Position numbers and translations under genes: made by a program. From the NCBI GenBank assembly GCA_037783415.1, contig JAZGTN010000094.1, positions 620,001 through 684,000 on the forward strand: 64,000 nt of DNA. Reading direction: 5' to 3'. Below, piece after piece: positions 10,443 through 24,700 of the stretch; the first letter of the stretch is position 1, and each line of letters begins with the position of its first letter. Source of the DNA: Leptasterias polaris. Its lineage: Eukaryota > Echinodermata > Asteroidea > Forcipulatida > Asteriidae. A model generated the notes under the pieces. It ran no database searches. It was not told where the DNA came from and saw only the letters and a list, made by a program, of their open reading frames with translations.

Positions 10443-11664
10443 GGTTCAACAAGTACGTCTGACATAATAGTCCACTTAGTCCATGGCAAGCAACTCAAGT
10501 GGTATTCTATGTTCAACAAGTACGTCTGACATAATAGTCCACTTAGTCCATGGCAAGCAACTCAAGTGGTATTCTAGGTTCAACAAGTACGTCTGACATA
10601 ATAGTCCACTTAGTCCATGGCAAGCAACTCAAGTGGTATGCTAGGTTCAACAAGTACGTCTGACATAATAGTCCACTTAGTCCATGGCAAGCAACTCAAG
10701 TGGTATGCTAGGTTCAACAAGTACGTCTGACATAATAGTCCACTTAGTCCATGGCAAGCAACTCAAGTGGTATTCTATGTTCAACAAGTACGTATGACAT
10801 AATAGTCCACTTAGTCCATGGCAAGCAACTCAAGTGGTATTCTAGGTTCAACAAGTACGTCTGACATAATAGTCCACTTAGTCCATGGCAAGCAACTCAA
10901 GTGGTATGCTAGGTTCAACAAGTACGTCTGACATAATAGTCCACTTAGTCCATGGCAAGCAACTCAAGTGGTATTCTATGTTCAACAAGTACGTCTGACA
11001 TAATAGTCCACTTAGTCCATGGCAAGCAACTCAAGTGGTATGCTAGGTTCAACAAGTACGTATGACATAATAGTCCACTTGTTAGTCCATGGCAAGCAAC
11101 TCAAGTGGTATTCTATGTTCAACAAGTACGTCTGACATAATAGTCCACTTAGTCCATGGCAAGCAACTCAAGTGGTATTCTATGTTCAACAAGTACGTCT
11201 GACATAATAGTCCACTTAGTCCATGGCAAGCAACTCAAGTGGTATTCTAGGTTCAACAAGTACGTCTGACATAATAGTCCACTTAGTCCATGGCAAGCAA
11301 CTCAAGTGGTATTCTAGGTTCAACAAGTACGTCTGACATAATAGTCCACTTAGTCCATGGCAAGTAACTCAAGTGGTATGCTAGGTTCAACAAGTACGTC
11401 TGACATAATAGTCCACTTAGTCCATGGCAAGCAACTCAAGTGGTATTCTAGGTTCAACAAGTACGTCTGACATAATAGTCCACTTAGTCCATGGCAAGCA
11501 ACTCAAGTGGTATTCTAGGTTCAACTGGTACGTCTGACATAATAGTCCACTTAGTCCATGGCAAGCAACTCAAGTGGTATTCTAGGTTCAACAAGTACGT
11601 CTGACATAATAGTCCACTTAGTCCATGGCAAGTAACTCAAGTGGTATTCTAGGTTCAACAAGTA
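10443..11664. repeat. 67-bp satellite, 18 copies
   Basis: The unit begins GGTTCAACAAGTACGTCTGA, continues with CATAATAGTCCACTTAGTCC, and ends with CAAGTGGTATTCTA. Eighteen head-to-tail units plus a partial one show only a few base changes (TATGC/TATTC, GTCTG/GTATG) and one 4-bp insertion at about 11079. Such uniformity implies recent expansion or homogenisation. No spacers separate units. The word GACATAATAG resembles the GACATAATGG word of the array at 4630-5960. Confidence 0.9.
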
Positions 11665-14600
11665 TATGTGGTTTGATGGGTTGTTTTGGTTTTTATTATT
11701 AGGCCCCAATTAAAATTATATTACACATGCGTCATTCTTTCATTTCTTTATTCGTCGTGTGTCCAGCATAAGAGTGTATATGCATATATAAGTAACAGGA
11801 TTAAAGGGCGTATCTTTTGTGTTCTTCTTTGAAGGACATTCACCTTCTTGTAATATAAACTGTAAGTGTTTTTATCTTCGCTATGTTGGTTTTACTGTTC
11901 TTTGGCTATCTTGCTTCGTTGTTTTTGTAAAGCGCTTTCGGCTCTGTGTAAGGTGCTTAATGTGTTTTATTATCATCATTAATGTAGGGTCATACGTTGG
12001 TAATTATTACTCCAAAAACTAATGACAACAAGCACTTAGGCCTACTTTGAAAAAAAAGCACTGCAGCTGTTGATAGTATCAACTATTTTGAGAAAGGATT
12101 CCTGTTGAAGTAATATGGTTTGGATAATTTTCATCAACAAACATTTGAATCTGAGAAATGACTCATGCATGAATCATCTCTCAGACTTCCGAGGGTGTCC
12201 GTTCGCGAATACTGCGACCAGAGATGCGGTTGGTTGGTACCCGCCGTCACCTCGCTAAACGTGGATGATTCGACAATCTTGTGACTATACCGTAACAGTT
12301 TTTTGCTGTTTTCAGCAAGTATAGACACTGTATTTATCTGAAACTTTCACCATGTGACTTTTATTGTATCTTTCTATAAAATGATGCCTGTAAATTAGCA
12401 TTACGTTGATAACAAACAGTCTATGATCCTACCTTGAAGCAATTAATGGGCAATGTGTTGCAAGAAAACGGAGTGTGAAAGTTTGATCGGTTTCTGCCAA
12501 TTCATAAACGTCTGCATGCAAAAGGAAAAAACATATCGTTAATTCTAACAACAAAAATGTATCTGCAAAGCCATGTTTTCTGTCAGGAGCCATTTTATTG
12601 CTTTCTGTTACCAGAAAAGAGTACTTTGTGTGCCTGGAAGTAGGGCGTAGAGCCTGACGCCCTTCTTCCAGGCGCACGACGTCTTGTTTTCAGCCGTTTT
12701 TGTCTTTTACTTTTGTGCATTTTATCCAGGGAGCAACAGTTCATTAGGAACTGATGGGGCTACCCCGGTCGAAAAAAACTAATTAATAAATAAATAAATA
12801 TACAAATATATACATAAATAATTAAATAAACAAAAAGTGAAAGTATTTGTTTGGAAGTGAAAATTATAACCATTTTCCTGTCAGTTATTTTCCAATTAGT
12901 TATTTTTTCAGTGGCCGTTGTGAATTTGCACGAACTGCCTAGATTACTAAGCCAAAATTCACCGCTGGAAACAACAGTAATAATATGCCTATAGTATTAG
13001 TATGCCTAATAATATTTGAAGAACTACCGAGACGACACAAAATGAAATTCAGTCATTATTGATAATAGGGGCCCACTAAATTGAAGATAACATTGGTAAT
13101 TTGGAATTGTGTTGTTCCTGGATTCTTGCAGATAATTATGTTACATCTTAAATATCTTTGTCGAATGCGATTGCACTATTTCCCGGAAAATGTGTCTGCG
13201 CTACAAAAGTTCGCCCGAGGTAATTGAGCCTCGCTGTGGACATCTTGGTACTGTAACAGAATGATTACATGCACAGGCACATGCACACCACAATGTACTG
13301 GGTTTACATTGACGTTAAACTGTCATAATAACGAGTGTACGATATTGAAATTAAATAGTTAAACAGATCTTTGAACCCAAGGCCTGTTATAAGAAAGATT
13401 GTAGGCCTACTGCAAGGATGAAAATGCGATGGTCTTGGCTAAAAGTCCCCGCAAATTTTAGTTTCCTCCTTTACCACCGGATACTCCATCGAATCTCATA
13501 TCAGAAACGTATCTTAATATTTGTTTTTATTAACCCAGGAAATGCTCCTTTCCTTTTCAAACCTACGACCTTTGATCAAATTAGGAGGTCATACTGTGAC
13601 CCTGATTCTACTCTGGACATTAATATAGAAGTTTCTAAACAGAATGGTTAGAATTCCAACAGTCAATTTAGTCAGTGACCCTGGGTTAAGTTGGTGCACA
13701 GTTGTCAACTGACAAATCATAAATTGCATTAGTTTTGAATTGCTTCCTGGCGTCCACTCATTGAAAATGCCCTTGTATTAAAATTGCGTCCTGGTTCGTC
13801 CCTCAAGATACTGGCCCTGGTGGACAGTGGCCGGGTGTAATGTTTTTCTTATAGAAATCTCTTAGTGTTTTAGACGCATCACGAATAAGAATGCATCACG
13901 GATCACGGATAAGAATGCATCACCCTGGTCTGACCCAAATGTGAAACCAGAGATCCTCCGCAGTATCTTGCATTAGAGGCAAGGACATCAGATGATGAAG
14001 AGATGCTCACTAGGCCCTACGTGAAAGGAGATAAATTCGCAGTTTCCTTTTGGGCATCCACCGTAATAAGGTCTGAAAATCCAATCACCGTACGGAAATA
14101 CAGTTCAAGATGGGATTCTAAACAAGGTTAACAACGATGGTAATGCAAACCTAGTCGTATAGGCCCTACGAGTTTTCAATTGTTGGCACTTCCATTGGCG
14201 CGAATTTCGAGATGAAGAGAACCAAACCAAGTTTGCATCAAGTAATGAGAACTCGTGTATTCGTATCAATTTATGTTCCAACAAGTTTATTGATCCATAA
14301 TAAACAGTAATATAATAGACACTATTAAAAGATATGACATGGTTTTTGCTATGATATATGAAAACATTAATATTAAGTTCTGAGTTGGCCTCCCTTAGAA
14401 TTCGAATGTACAGAATCAGACAAGACAGTCGTTATATACAAAGAAAAAAATTATACAAATAATCTGCCGTACATAATCGCGCAGTGTAACTACAACCAAG
14501 CTGATAAATATACTGATTGCGCCCATCTCGTTGATGCCACCGACATGTATCAATGGGATCCTGTGTGCAATTCTCGAATTACCGATAGGCCTACTCTATC

Positions 14601-15078
14601 AGTAATAATTAGGATCATTTCTAAACAACTGTCACCAAATAATTGCTTCAAATAGTGTTTCTATTTTGGTATGCAATGCTGTTTTGCGTTGCAACCACGC
14701 CGGATAGCCGGAATATAAAGAACACGTTTAAATCAAAACACCTTGAGTTACACTTTCATTTCCTACAATTAATGTAAACGCTTCTTGAAGTCACAAAAGT
14801 AACATATGGGTGAATATGTGTTGTAGGCCTATACCATATTTTCCATTATTTAAAAAGGAGTGCCCACAGTTATTACTACTGTGATATGTGACTAAAGAAT
14901 AAAATCACCATAAGATAACAGCTTCACAACTTTTGAAAATATAATTATACACTTAACGTTTTGCTTTTCTATATAATTTGTACACAATAAATAAACACGC
15001 ACGAGAGACAGGTGTATTTTTCCTGAAATGTTTCCTTAATTGAGCGGTGAACAATATGGCCATCGGTGTAGAGTTACG
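11665..15078. other. Gene-poor spacer with LINE-like tails
   Basis: No exon is recognised. The stretch at 11925-11985 (TAAAGCGCTTTCGGCTCTG) looks like the 3' tail of a LINE or SINE. Positions 12690-12800 (GGGGCTACCCCGGTCG, then AATA repeats) look like another LINE 3' end with a microsatellite tail. The open frame at 13418-13651 shows no domain and has no splice context that supports it. Confidence 0.35.
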
Positions 15079-15084
15079 TTTATT
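15079..15084 (-). terminator. Candidate poly(A) signal of the CAP gene
   Basis: AATAAA on the minus strand about 490 bp past the stop codon. No nearer canonical signal was found. Confidence 0.35.
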
Positions 15085-15577
15085 ATACTGGTACGTGCGA
15101 CATCTAACACTAATCACAAAAATAGTTATCTTCAATTGATTAACATGTACAACACTCCACAAAACAACAGTCAGTACCATCAGTGTCATGTTTGTGTTAC
15201 CAGCAAACCAACACACAATCTCTGTGCGCAAGAAACCAGAAAGATGCAAGCGTAAAAGAATTAACAACTTTTCTTGCGGAGGGTGGTTTAAATGAAAAAA
15301 TTAAGGAAATGATAGGAAATTCAAGTTAAATGCTTTAAAGCTTTTAACTGAGCTATACTATCGTTATTGCTGAGCTGTAAGTCCATTACATTTCAATTCT
15401 TCCTTTAGTCATACGAGCTCAAACCTTCCATCCATTTGCTACAAAAACGTGCTAGGAATATTATGTTAGAGTTTGCTGGCACCATGGTCATCTGTCAGTG
15501 TTGTTATTGTAAAGCCCTTCAACTTACACATGTAATGCCCACGATTGTCGCTGGACATAATCAGAATGTGTGTTTTT

Positions 15578-15729
15578 TTAGACGAGGTGTGTCCCACCGC
15601 CGAGTAAATTGTAGCTGGGTACGCACTTGCCACATGATACTGGGCAGAAGTTGAGAGCGAAGTCTTCGTTGTTCTCACACATGATGGCATCTGACCACTC
15701 ACAGTATTGAAACTCATCTTGACATGGCA
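15578..15729 (-). CDS. CAP gene exon 12: ShKT module 2 and C terminus
   Basis: This 152-nt exon ends with TAA at 15578-15580. Cysteine spacing is 6-7-10-3-2 (ending FCPVSCGKC), followed by a 14-residue tail ending HLV. Another longer open frame over the same bases starts upstream of the acceptor in a different frame and is a shadow. Confidence 0.82.
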
Positions 15730-18700
15730 CTGCAATTGTGGAAAATAAAGTGTTCTATTTGTAAAAACGCTCAAACATTGATATTCGAAACAAGATTATT
15801 CATGATAAACCGTTATATTGTTAAGATAATTGTGATATGAGGTCTGCTGATGACGTTAGATTCATTTTTGTATGCCATTGTGTCTCACCTGTACAATCTT
15901 CTCCATGCCATCCGTCCAAACACTCGCACTTACAAGTCTGCTGGTTGACAACGCCATTATTGTAACACATCACATCACAATCTACAAAACGGAAAACAAC
16001 ATCAAAATCAAATTGAGATCCATGGCATCATTAACATATACACACAGTCTTGACAAGCTAGCTATGAGTTTGATCGGTAGTACGTACCCCCGGTTGGTTC
16101 GGCTGACATTACAGGGTCTGTGAGGGAAAAATAGGACGTAAAATTGGTTTGGATAAACTGTATAAATTTAATCACCACGTTCAAAGTGTTGCTTCAATTT
16201 GCTGACTTCTAATAGGCTTAATGTTAAACAGAATTTTGTGGATGTTTACATTTTTTCATCACCAACAAAACTCAGATACAGTACATGATTAAATAGTCCA
16301 TTTTATGAATATCAACTTATTTAAATATCGTAATGTTATTGTTTATGTTTCTCTAATGATAGCAATGCATGTTCTTCGCTAGTGTGAGATACACATGAGA
16401 GGAGACGTTGAGCCCCTTGCACGCACGTCACATGAGGTGACTGCGCCACGATCACCATTGAGAGTCAACAGGTATTAGCGTGTAAACACCAACTCACCAC
16501 ACAGGGACACCGAGTTCCAAAACGGCGCAAGTATAGATTATCGTGATGACGTCAGGTAAATTGGATTCAATAGGATGACTAACATTCTATTTGTCACATC
16601 ATTTCATGGCTTGTGGGAAAACTACATTAGTATTTCTTATCAGAACATTGCACAAGGGGCGTTACTGGGCATAGTATAAGGCTCATTGTATGTAGACCTT
16701 CCTATTACTCATCTAACCCTAGCCGAGACCCTAGCCCCAAGAAACACGTGGGTGGAATTGAACATTTAAATACTGTATCCTTTCGGCACGTACATGTACT
16801 TGTATTCGGTCACGGACGGATGCACGTTTGGGCTGTAGAGTAGGGGGAGTACCCCTGGATCAACAGAATGTCCAGGGTACGATGATCATTATAAGGAATA
16901 CTATCTGTATTTCATTTGCACCTCCGTATTATACATAATAGTGTAAACTATGTAAACCAAAGGAAGGATGAAATTAGGTATGAACCCTTGTAGCCCTGAC
17001 CTGAATCAGTACGTAGAGCAATAATAGCCGCCACAGTGTGCCAACTCAAAATAGGTTATTACTGATTGGGTTTTTATGATGACAATGTTGCGGTTATCTT
17101 TGGGATTAGGGTAATTGATACAGCTGTGAAAATGGCTACATTCGTCATGCATCATGATACTATTAACTGGATAGCGGTCTCGTTTTAGCCCGAGGGCGAT
17201 ACTTACTACATAAGCCACACATAGCCTGGCAGTACTTGAGTACATATGGATGTTCATCATCACACCAATTTGGATACCAACCCCGATGGCATAGCACCTT
17301 GTTGGTATTTTCACAACGCTCTGTCAAAAAATAAAAAATAAAAAATCCAAACAGTTTGAACTATCCAAACAGTTTGAACTATCCAAAAGCAATGACAAAT
17401 CTAAAGTTTGACAAAGCAAAAACCAAGATTCAAGGGGAATTCTTTATGGATTTCAAACAATTCCAACACTAATTTCAAAACCGTACCTAATCCATGTTTC
17501 TATATTCACATACCTGCGCAGGAGTCACCCATCCAACCATCATTACATGTACATTGACAGTTGGCATGATCCATTGTACCATGTACGCACTGGATATTAC
17601 ATTCTGTAATGGGTCATGAGAAAACGAAGTGTTAAAAAACTCATCGTGTCCATGATGGCTTTAATTCAAGAATAAGTCGCTAATACTAACAAATCAGAGC
17701 AACAACAAAAAACGCCGTATACTATAAGGATAGTGAGAAAAGGCATCACAACGGCTTTATTAAAAATCAAATGACGAACATTCCCGTAAATCCGAGGGAT
17801 TATAATTTTAACCCGACCCAGGGTCATGATGGATCGTAGTTAGAATATTGTTATCCCTATGGCATGCCTCTGGGACCTCACGCAATAATAATAATCATAA
17901 TAATTAATGGCTTCTTATATAGCGCTCATATCCGTCACTCAGTGACGCTCAAGGCGCTTCAACATTCAGTATTTTTCCTGCAAGGTATATATTATGTGGA
18001 GCTATGTTTTGAAGTTTGAAACCTATTCCTTTTACATAGCACCATGTAATGGTTTTACAACGTGCTGTGGCGCAATATGCAACCAATCAAACCAGGAACA
18101 CCGTACGGGGCGAACCCCTTCTCTTTTACGTGCATTACACAACGCACGGGACCAACGGCTTTACGTCCGTTCCGAAGGACGAAGCAATAATGGTTTTAAC
18201 CAGTGTCTTGCTTAAAGACACAAGTGTCACGACCGGGACTCGAACCCACACTCTGCTGAACAGAAACACCAGAGCATGAGTTCGGTGCTCTTAACCGCTC
18301 GGCCACGACACGCCAATTTATGACCCATTAGTCTTTAGCAGTTTTTATACATTAATCTGTTAATATTTGCTGAGCCACATCGCAAAGGTAAACTTGAGTC
18401 GATATTTAAACGTGACTAGAACTTGTTTTCTATCGATGACTAAGTAATGGGGGCACCTACCTGAGCAAGATCCACCAGTCCATGGTTTGGGACAGTCACA
18501 CATACACGAATCTGGATTCTTGACTCCATTATTCACACAATCGGGACCACCACACTCTGGAATTCAGATATAAAATTGAGTAAAAAACATGTCGACTGAG
18601 ATTGTCTGACAACAATTAGAAACAAATCAAGTGTGTAAAATACCACGAAGTACGTTACTCCTAGAACTATGAGGTTCTTTTTTATAAGAAATTTTCCAAC

Positions 18701-21700
18701 TGGTAATGCTGCGCGCTACGCTGGTCACAAAACCAACGGTTCGCGTATACAATCATAGGCGCAATGCTGGTCCACAATAACCAATGTTCTGTACGTGAAC
18801 CGTTGATAATCGTTACCAGCGTAGCGCGCAGCATACCAGTTGGAAAATTTCAGCGGCGGCCATATTGTTACCGGAAGGTGAGGATTCTGAAAAACAGTGA
18901 GAATTTATCGTTTTTTGCAACTTTTTTTTGCGGAGTGGTTTTTCTGGACCCGCGCAACGCTTAATGAGAGTACAAAGAAAATATAGAGCCTAATTTTGGC
19001 AATATCTGATTTCACAAAAGAACTGTAGGCATGTAAAGGTTTCGAATAGGATTTTGTACATGTCACTCTATGAGGGTAGTGGAGACGATAACGGATCGAA
19101 TCTCATAGTTCTAGGAGTAGAAGTACGTTACCTGATCTACATTATACTCTTATACAAAAAGAACATTACTCAAAATCCGAGTTAATGAGCTTGTTATTTA
19201 AGTGACATTATTTCTATTTGGGTTTTTGTGGTTGAAGCCCTATAGCTTACCACATACGCCACAAAGAGCTGGACATAGCTGCTCCACTGGGTTAGCATCA
19301 TTCTCTAGGAAGCACCATTGCTTGGGCCATCCGTCTCCGCACCATGGATGGGTGTTATTGCATACATCTATGAAATTAAACAACAATTACAAAACAAATG
19401 TTCACAAACAGTTCATTGATAAACATCTAAAACTAAACCACGTAAAAAGTTCCCTTTTTAAAAGTAACCCAATAGGGATTTATATTAGTATTTTTCCTGA
19501 GGCTTACTTTGGCAGAGTGTTCCCGTCCATCCTGCAGGGCAGTCACACTTACACGCATCAGGGTTAATACTACCACCATTCTGACAATCAAGGCGACATT
19601 CTGTAATAAAGGTTAGATTAGATAATAAGAATCACATTTGAAAAGCACAACCCCAAATGAAAGCTGGAGGCCACTAAGTGAAACTGCCAAGGAAAACTTG
19701 AAATTAAAATATCCATATTATAATCCTGACCAGGTTGAATCCAGCTATGGGGTCTCGATCATCGTGGGGAACTCAACAGCAGATAGTTGAAATACTCTTA
19801 TCTCCATAGTAAATGACCGTACAGTGTAATTTACAAGTCTGTGTATTTATTGCATAAAAGTACGACATAATAAACAAAGCACACTCAACAAGACATAAAC
19901 TTTCCCATTCAGTCAAAATGATCAATATGAGACCCCAAAAAGAGAACACAGGCCCCTTGATAAGTGATGAGGTCACAGTTCAGGTCAAATCTACGGGGAA
20001 GATCGCAAAGTTTTTACTCTCAGAATTCCTCTTAACAGATCTGATTCGTGAACAGTTACTAACTTACCACATCCTTGGTCAAGCAAGGAACAGTCACCTG
20101 AAAAGAAAAATAATACAACTAAAGTAACAACTTATATTGATAATTACACTTGTCTCAAGCAACTAAAACAAGGCCACCTGACCATCAATCCATTAGTGAT
20201 TTGGGAGGTATTACTGCCATAGTGGCCTATTGTACTTCCTAATCAAAAGCTTTCCCATTGCGATAGTTCATTTCACATTCGAAATACAACAATTACTGAT
20301 ATAAAACTTGTCAAAGTTGGAGTTAAATAATAAGTCCCATTCCTAGTGTGCATTTAGGAAGCTATCCCGCTGGTGTCTGACGTATTGGAGCCGGCCGGAA
20401 GTGCAGTATTGAATGTTAATGGACGTGTATGTAATTGCACTTCCGGCTCCAAAACGTCAACATTTACCAAGAGGACAGCGCCTTTTTGGGTCACTGTAGT
20501 GACTGACCCGAAATCTCTGCCAGCTTGACCCGGAAAGGGATCTCTGAGCCCCATCAAGTCTGACCCCGGTTATTTGGCTAAAGGTTTAGGCCTATATATG
20601 GTAAATATGTAGAATGAAAACCTACTGCAAAGTCCGTTTTTACAGTTTCCTAATCCTGATGAACACAGACTGCATTGTTGTCCGATCTGATAAGGTGAAT
20701 GGCCATTCACGTTCCCTCTAGAAAGCAAAACAAAATGATCATTAATTCATTCATCTTTAGCTCCTCACGGTTTAAAATATTTCGCAATGGTTAAATGAAA
20801 CAAACTAATTATTTTCTTCGTATAATATGAAAAACACAAACTAGTGCATGGGTAACGATTTTATTGATTGATTTTCCTACACAATTTCCATCACGGAAAA
20901 AAACCGAACATTCTCACTGTTTAGCGGAATGTTGTCCACTAAAGTCTTTTACAAAGTATCAGCCAACCAACTACAGTCAAAATTCCTTGTTAATATAATC
21001 AGCTTATAATCATTGCAACAGGGAAAGCCTTCAAAGTTATGAAATACTAATTGGATGAGAAGTTCAGACAGCAGATAGGTATTCACAGTATTAAGCCATG
21101 ACAAGTAGGCTAAAAAACATCTATGCAATGCAATCCGGTTGAACCATTAATTAACGACGCGCCTATCCCCGTCAACCATTTTGGGGTTTAAAATGTACAC
21201 AAAGGAATTGACTCCCAAATGGTGGAAATGTTAGACGCACATTGTGCGGAGGTATTGAGATGTTACGTCATGGTGTCCCTTGTAAATTAATATAGTTTAT
21301 AACTGGGACGAGTCCTGGGACACAACGTATAGGCTACTTTAGTTATATAAAATAATTGTAAAAGAATATGGGGACATTGTTACCCAACCAGCAAAAACTC
21401 CTGTTAATACAATCAGCGTTTGTGAAAACATTGCAACAGGGAAAGCCTTCAAAGTTATAAAAATAATTGGATGATGGTAATACTGCAAATACCTGCCAAC
21501 GTGACAGCATAAATACAATGCATGCAATGACAAGTAAGTCTTGTGATGGTACCAATACACTACACATGAGCATAATAGGTGGTAGATATTTCTAACAGCA
21601 AGATACTCTGCCGGCACAAATTGACAAAAAGGACAAATGTTTCAGCTTTTGTATAGGGACAATTTTACCCTATTTTAGATATAACTTGGCCCGAAGTATG

Positions 21701-24700
21701 CAGTTAATATGCAGCTAACTTTTTTAAATTGTATCTGGCCTTGGACAGCAAAACACCCCAGGTATTCAGTCCATGAAGACATAACGTATTCAATGCTTTC
21801 AGAAGTTATATAGGCCTATTGTGAAATAACTCCAATCCACTGGACCATGATCAATAAACTCAAATGTCAAGGGGACCCTCCGGACCACACGACCCGAAAG
21901 GCTTTGCGATTACATACTTACCTTTCTATTTTGTACCATAACCTTTTACGTCTGTCTTAAAATAAATATTTCCCGGGTTACGCGGGGTAGAGAGTGAACA
22001 AACTTTTTGTCTTTTCCGTAACGAGTATTGCATAGTAACCCATGGACGCAAGAAGTATTAGCAAGATATATTACGTAATGAAGAATGTAGAGAGCAGTCT
22101 AAAGCTTTGTAATTGTTGTAACTTAGTTAATATAGACTGAGCACCACTACGGGTTCGTACGCCAACATAATGGTTCGTCGGACCTGATGGGTCAGAACTT
22201 ACGTTCTTATAAATTATCATATTTCTTGTTTATAAGGAATAGACCAATATAAATAATGTCAACACTACAATACGAATAATACACCTTATTAATAACATCA
22301 TTATGATCACCCTCTGTCTAAACACGTGACATCACCATGATAACCAATATACAAGCAGGTGTACCTACCCAGGTCCATAGTTGCACACAAGCAACTGGGC
22401 ATTACTGAAGCTAGCTTCCTCTATCAGAGGATCGCGCAGGACCGGACACAAGTGCATTGCGCAGCCAATTTTCTTGGTATGAGCCCAAACAATCTGACAG
22501 AAAAAACACAAAACATATTCATAAGTTGATATATTAAGATATGACAATTAAAAAAGTTTCAGATCCAATATCGATCTATGTCAATTCCAGCCAAAATATT
22601 CCATTCCATTCAAAACTCGTGATCATCTCCAAACCAATGAAGAACATTAAACAGTTCAGGGAGAATATATATTTAAAAACAAGGAAATCATCGAAAAAAC
22701 ATACTAGAGGCGTAAATGAAGGCACCTTCTTGAAGCAAAAGCTTGTGACGAGATGCATGATGGACAGAACCAAAACAGATAAACTAAACTTATAATTAAT
22801 GGAAAAGAATACAATTTGTGGTATAACCAATTGAGATTCAAACAACCTCAGCTAGGATGAAAGCTCTTTACGCACGTTTGAATCGAACCGCGAGATTTCC
22901 GAGAAGCTAAAGGCCTATACCAAACATTACTTCAACAGTAGGGGGCCTATATTTCTTTGATTCTTTTCAACTCAGAAAAACAAATTTTCTGGATCATTTT
23001 TATAAATGCCAAAATAACACTGGAAATGATAATAACATGAATGGACAAGGCTGCATGCGAACCGCTTCAAATACTATGACCCCAGTGCAAATTTACCAAA
23101 GTTGTAAACAAGACGGTGTCAAGGTGGCAGTTTGAACTCTTGTCTTTTAATTATTTGTGAGCAAAACCTGAACAGCATGGATTGCCGCCCACATGTGAAG
23201 TATGCTGGCATGCATACACGAACTTGGTATGATGTCAAGAAGTTCTGAACGCCAATTAAACATTACCGGATTATTGTCTACCTCCAAAGTTTAAATTGGA
23301 TAGAAAAAGGCACATTATGAAGGATATTTTTCTTTTAATCCAATATTTCTGAAGATATAACGATATTCATTGCCTCCTCCCCAAGGGAACAGGGTGAACA
23401 AAGGGCGGAAAAACAAATCTCGGCGGCATTTCTACCTACAGGCATAACGCTTCATGCTTTTCGAGTTTCTGTATACATTGCATTCTTATTTCAATAGCGT
23501 GGTTAAATATATTGAAGTGTAGCAGTGAGTTCAAACAATATTTAGATCTTGCTTGTCAAACGATGATATTAGGTCGATTGATGCCTGAGTAGGCTTTCTC
23601 AAAGTCGTCGCTTTATTTTCCAGTCCATACTAAAGTTTGACCTTAAGTTATTAAACAGCACGTTTATACAATTATTGATGATGACAAAACAATCCAAGTT
23701 AAGTCACTGATGAGGAACGCTTCCTGCTGAATTTCAACAAAAACAACACTGTTTGTTTAATTGTTATGATAACGATTGGCCTAGTTTATAGAATGGACTT
23801 TATTCTTGAATGCTGATACTAGACCGAGGTTTCTTGATGATAGTTCTTCAAAGCTAAGCTTTATCACCTGATATTTTGATGAGTTGTGCTCGGTAAACTG
23901 CAGTAGAACGGAAATGAAGACCATGGGCTGGTTTCTGATTCTTAGTTACCAACCATGTGATGAGTTTGACTATTACAATCAGCCTCAATCACAGCTTGTA
24001 TTACATTCGGATTGGTTTTTAATGACAAAGTATGGCTCGATTCCAGAAAAGGCTCGATGAGAAATAAACATCTCAGCGGAGAGTTGACTTTGATCAATTT
24101 CTGGGCCGTCTTCTTCTTAAGGCCAATCAATTTTTAAGAGAACAAGTCAACCCTAGTCAATAAGTAAACTTGACTGTTGAGGCACCAGTCGTTTTTAGCA
24201 TCAGCAGAACATTAACCTTTTCGAAATGTAATTTTAGACAAAATCGGAACTTTACTATTACTACGTACTTCCTTTTCGGAACTAATATCGCTACAGAAAC
24301 CGGCTCCACTTTCATCTTAAGTTCATAGCCAAAATATGAAGGTTCCCTTTTGTTTACAGAGCTCTCATATGTAAGAATAACGATATTAAGCCATGCAATG
24401 AATTTGAGGTAGGCCTATAGCTTTAGTTATCAGTGTACCTGTGTGTAGTGTCCACATACAGTTCCTGGAACGCACGTGTCAGTGTTGATATCATAGTTCT
24501 TCTTTTCATTGAACCAGTGGCCGATGAGATACATAGGAGAGGCTGGTGCACCACCCCGACTATACGCTAGGTTCTGTCCTACGTGTTGGTATGGAGTAAT
24601 GTTGTCTGGGTTCCCATGTCCCCAGATGCATTCCTTTGCATACTCTGCGGCCATTGATTCAAGGTCATCGTCCCATGTCTGGAAGTACACGGAATAAATA

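Noticed and set aside
10443..11664. CRISPR-like array
   Set aside because: Units are contiguous 67-bp repeats with no unique spacers, in a eukaryotic genome.
15466..15774. A 102-codon minus-strand frame over the last CAP exon
   Set aside because: It runs through the acceptor and uses a frame different from the one that continues the EGF/ShKT chain.
24509..24697. Plus-strand frame opposite CAP exon 3
   Set aside because: It is an antisense shadow of the CAP core exon.
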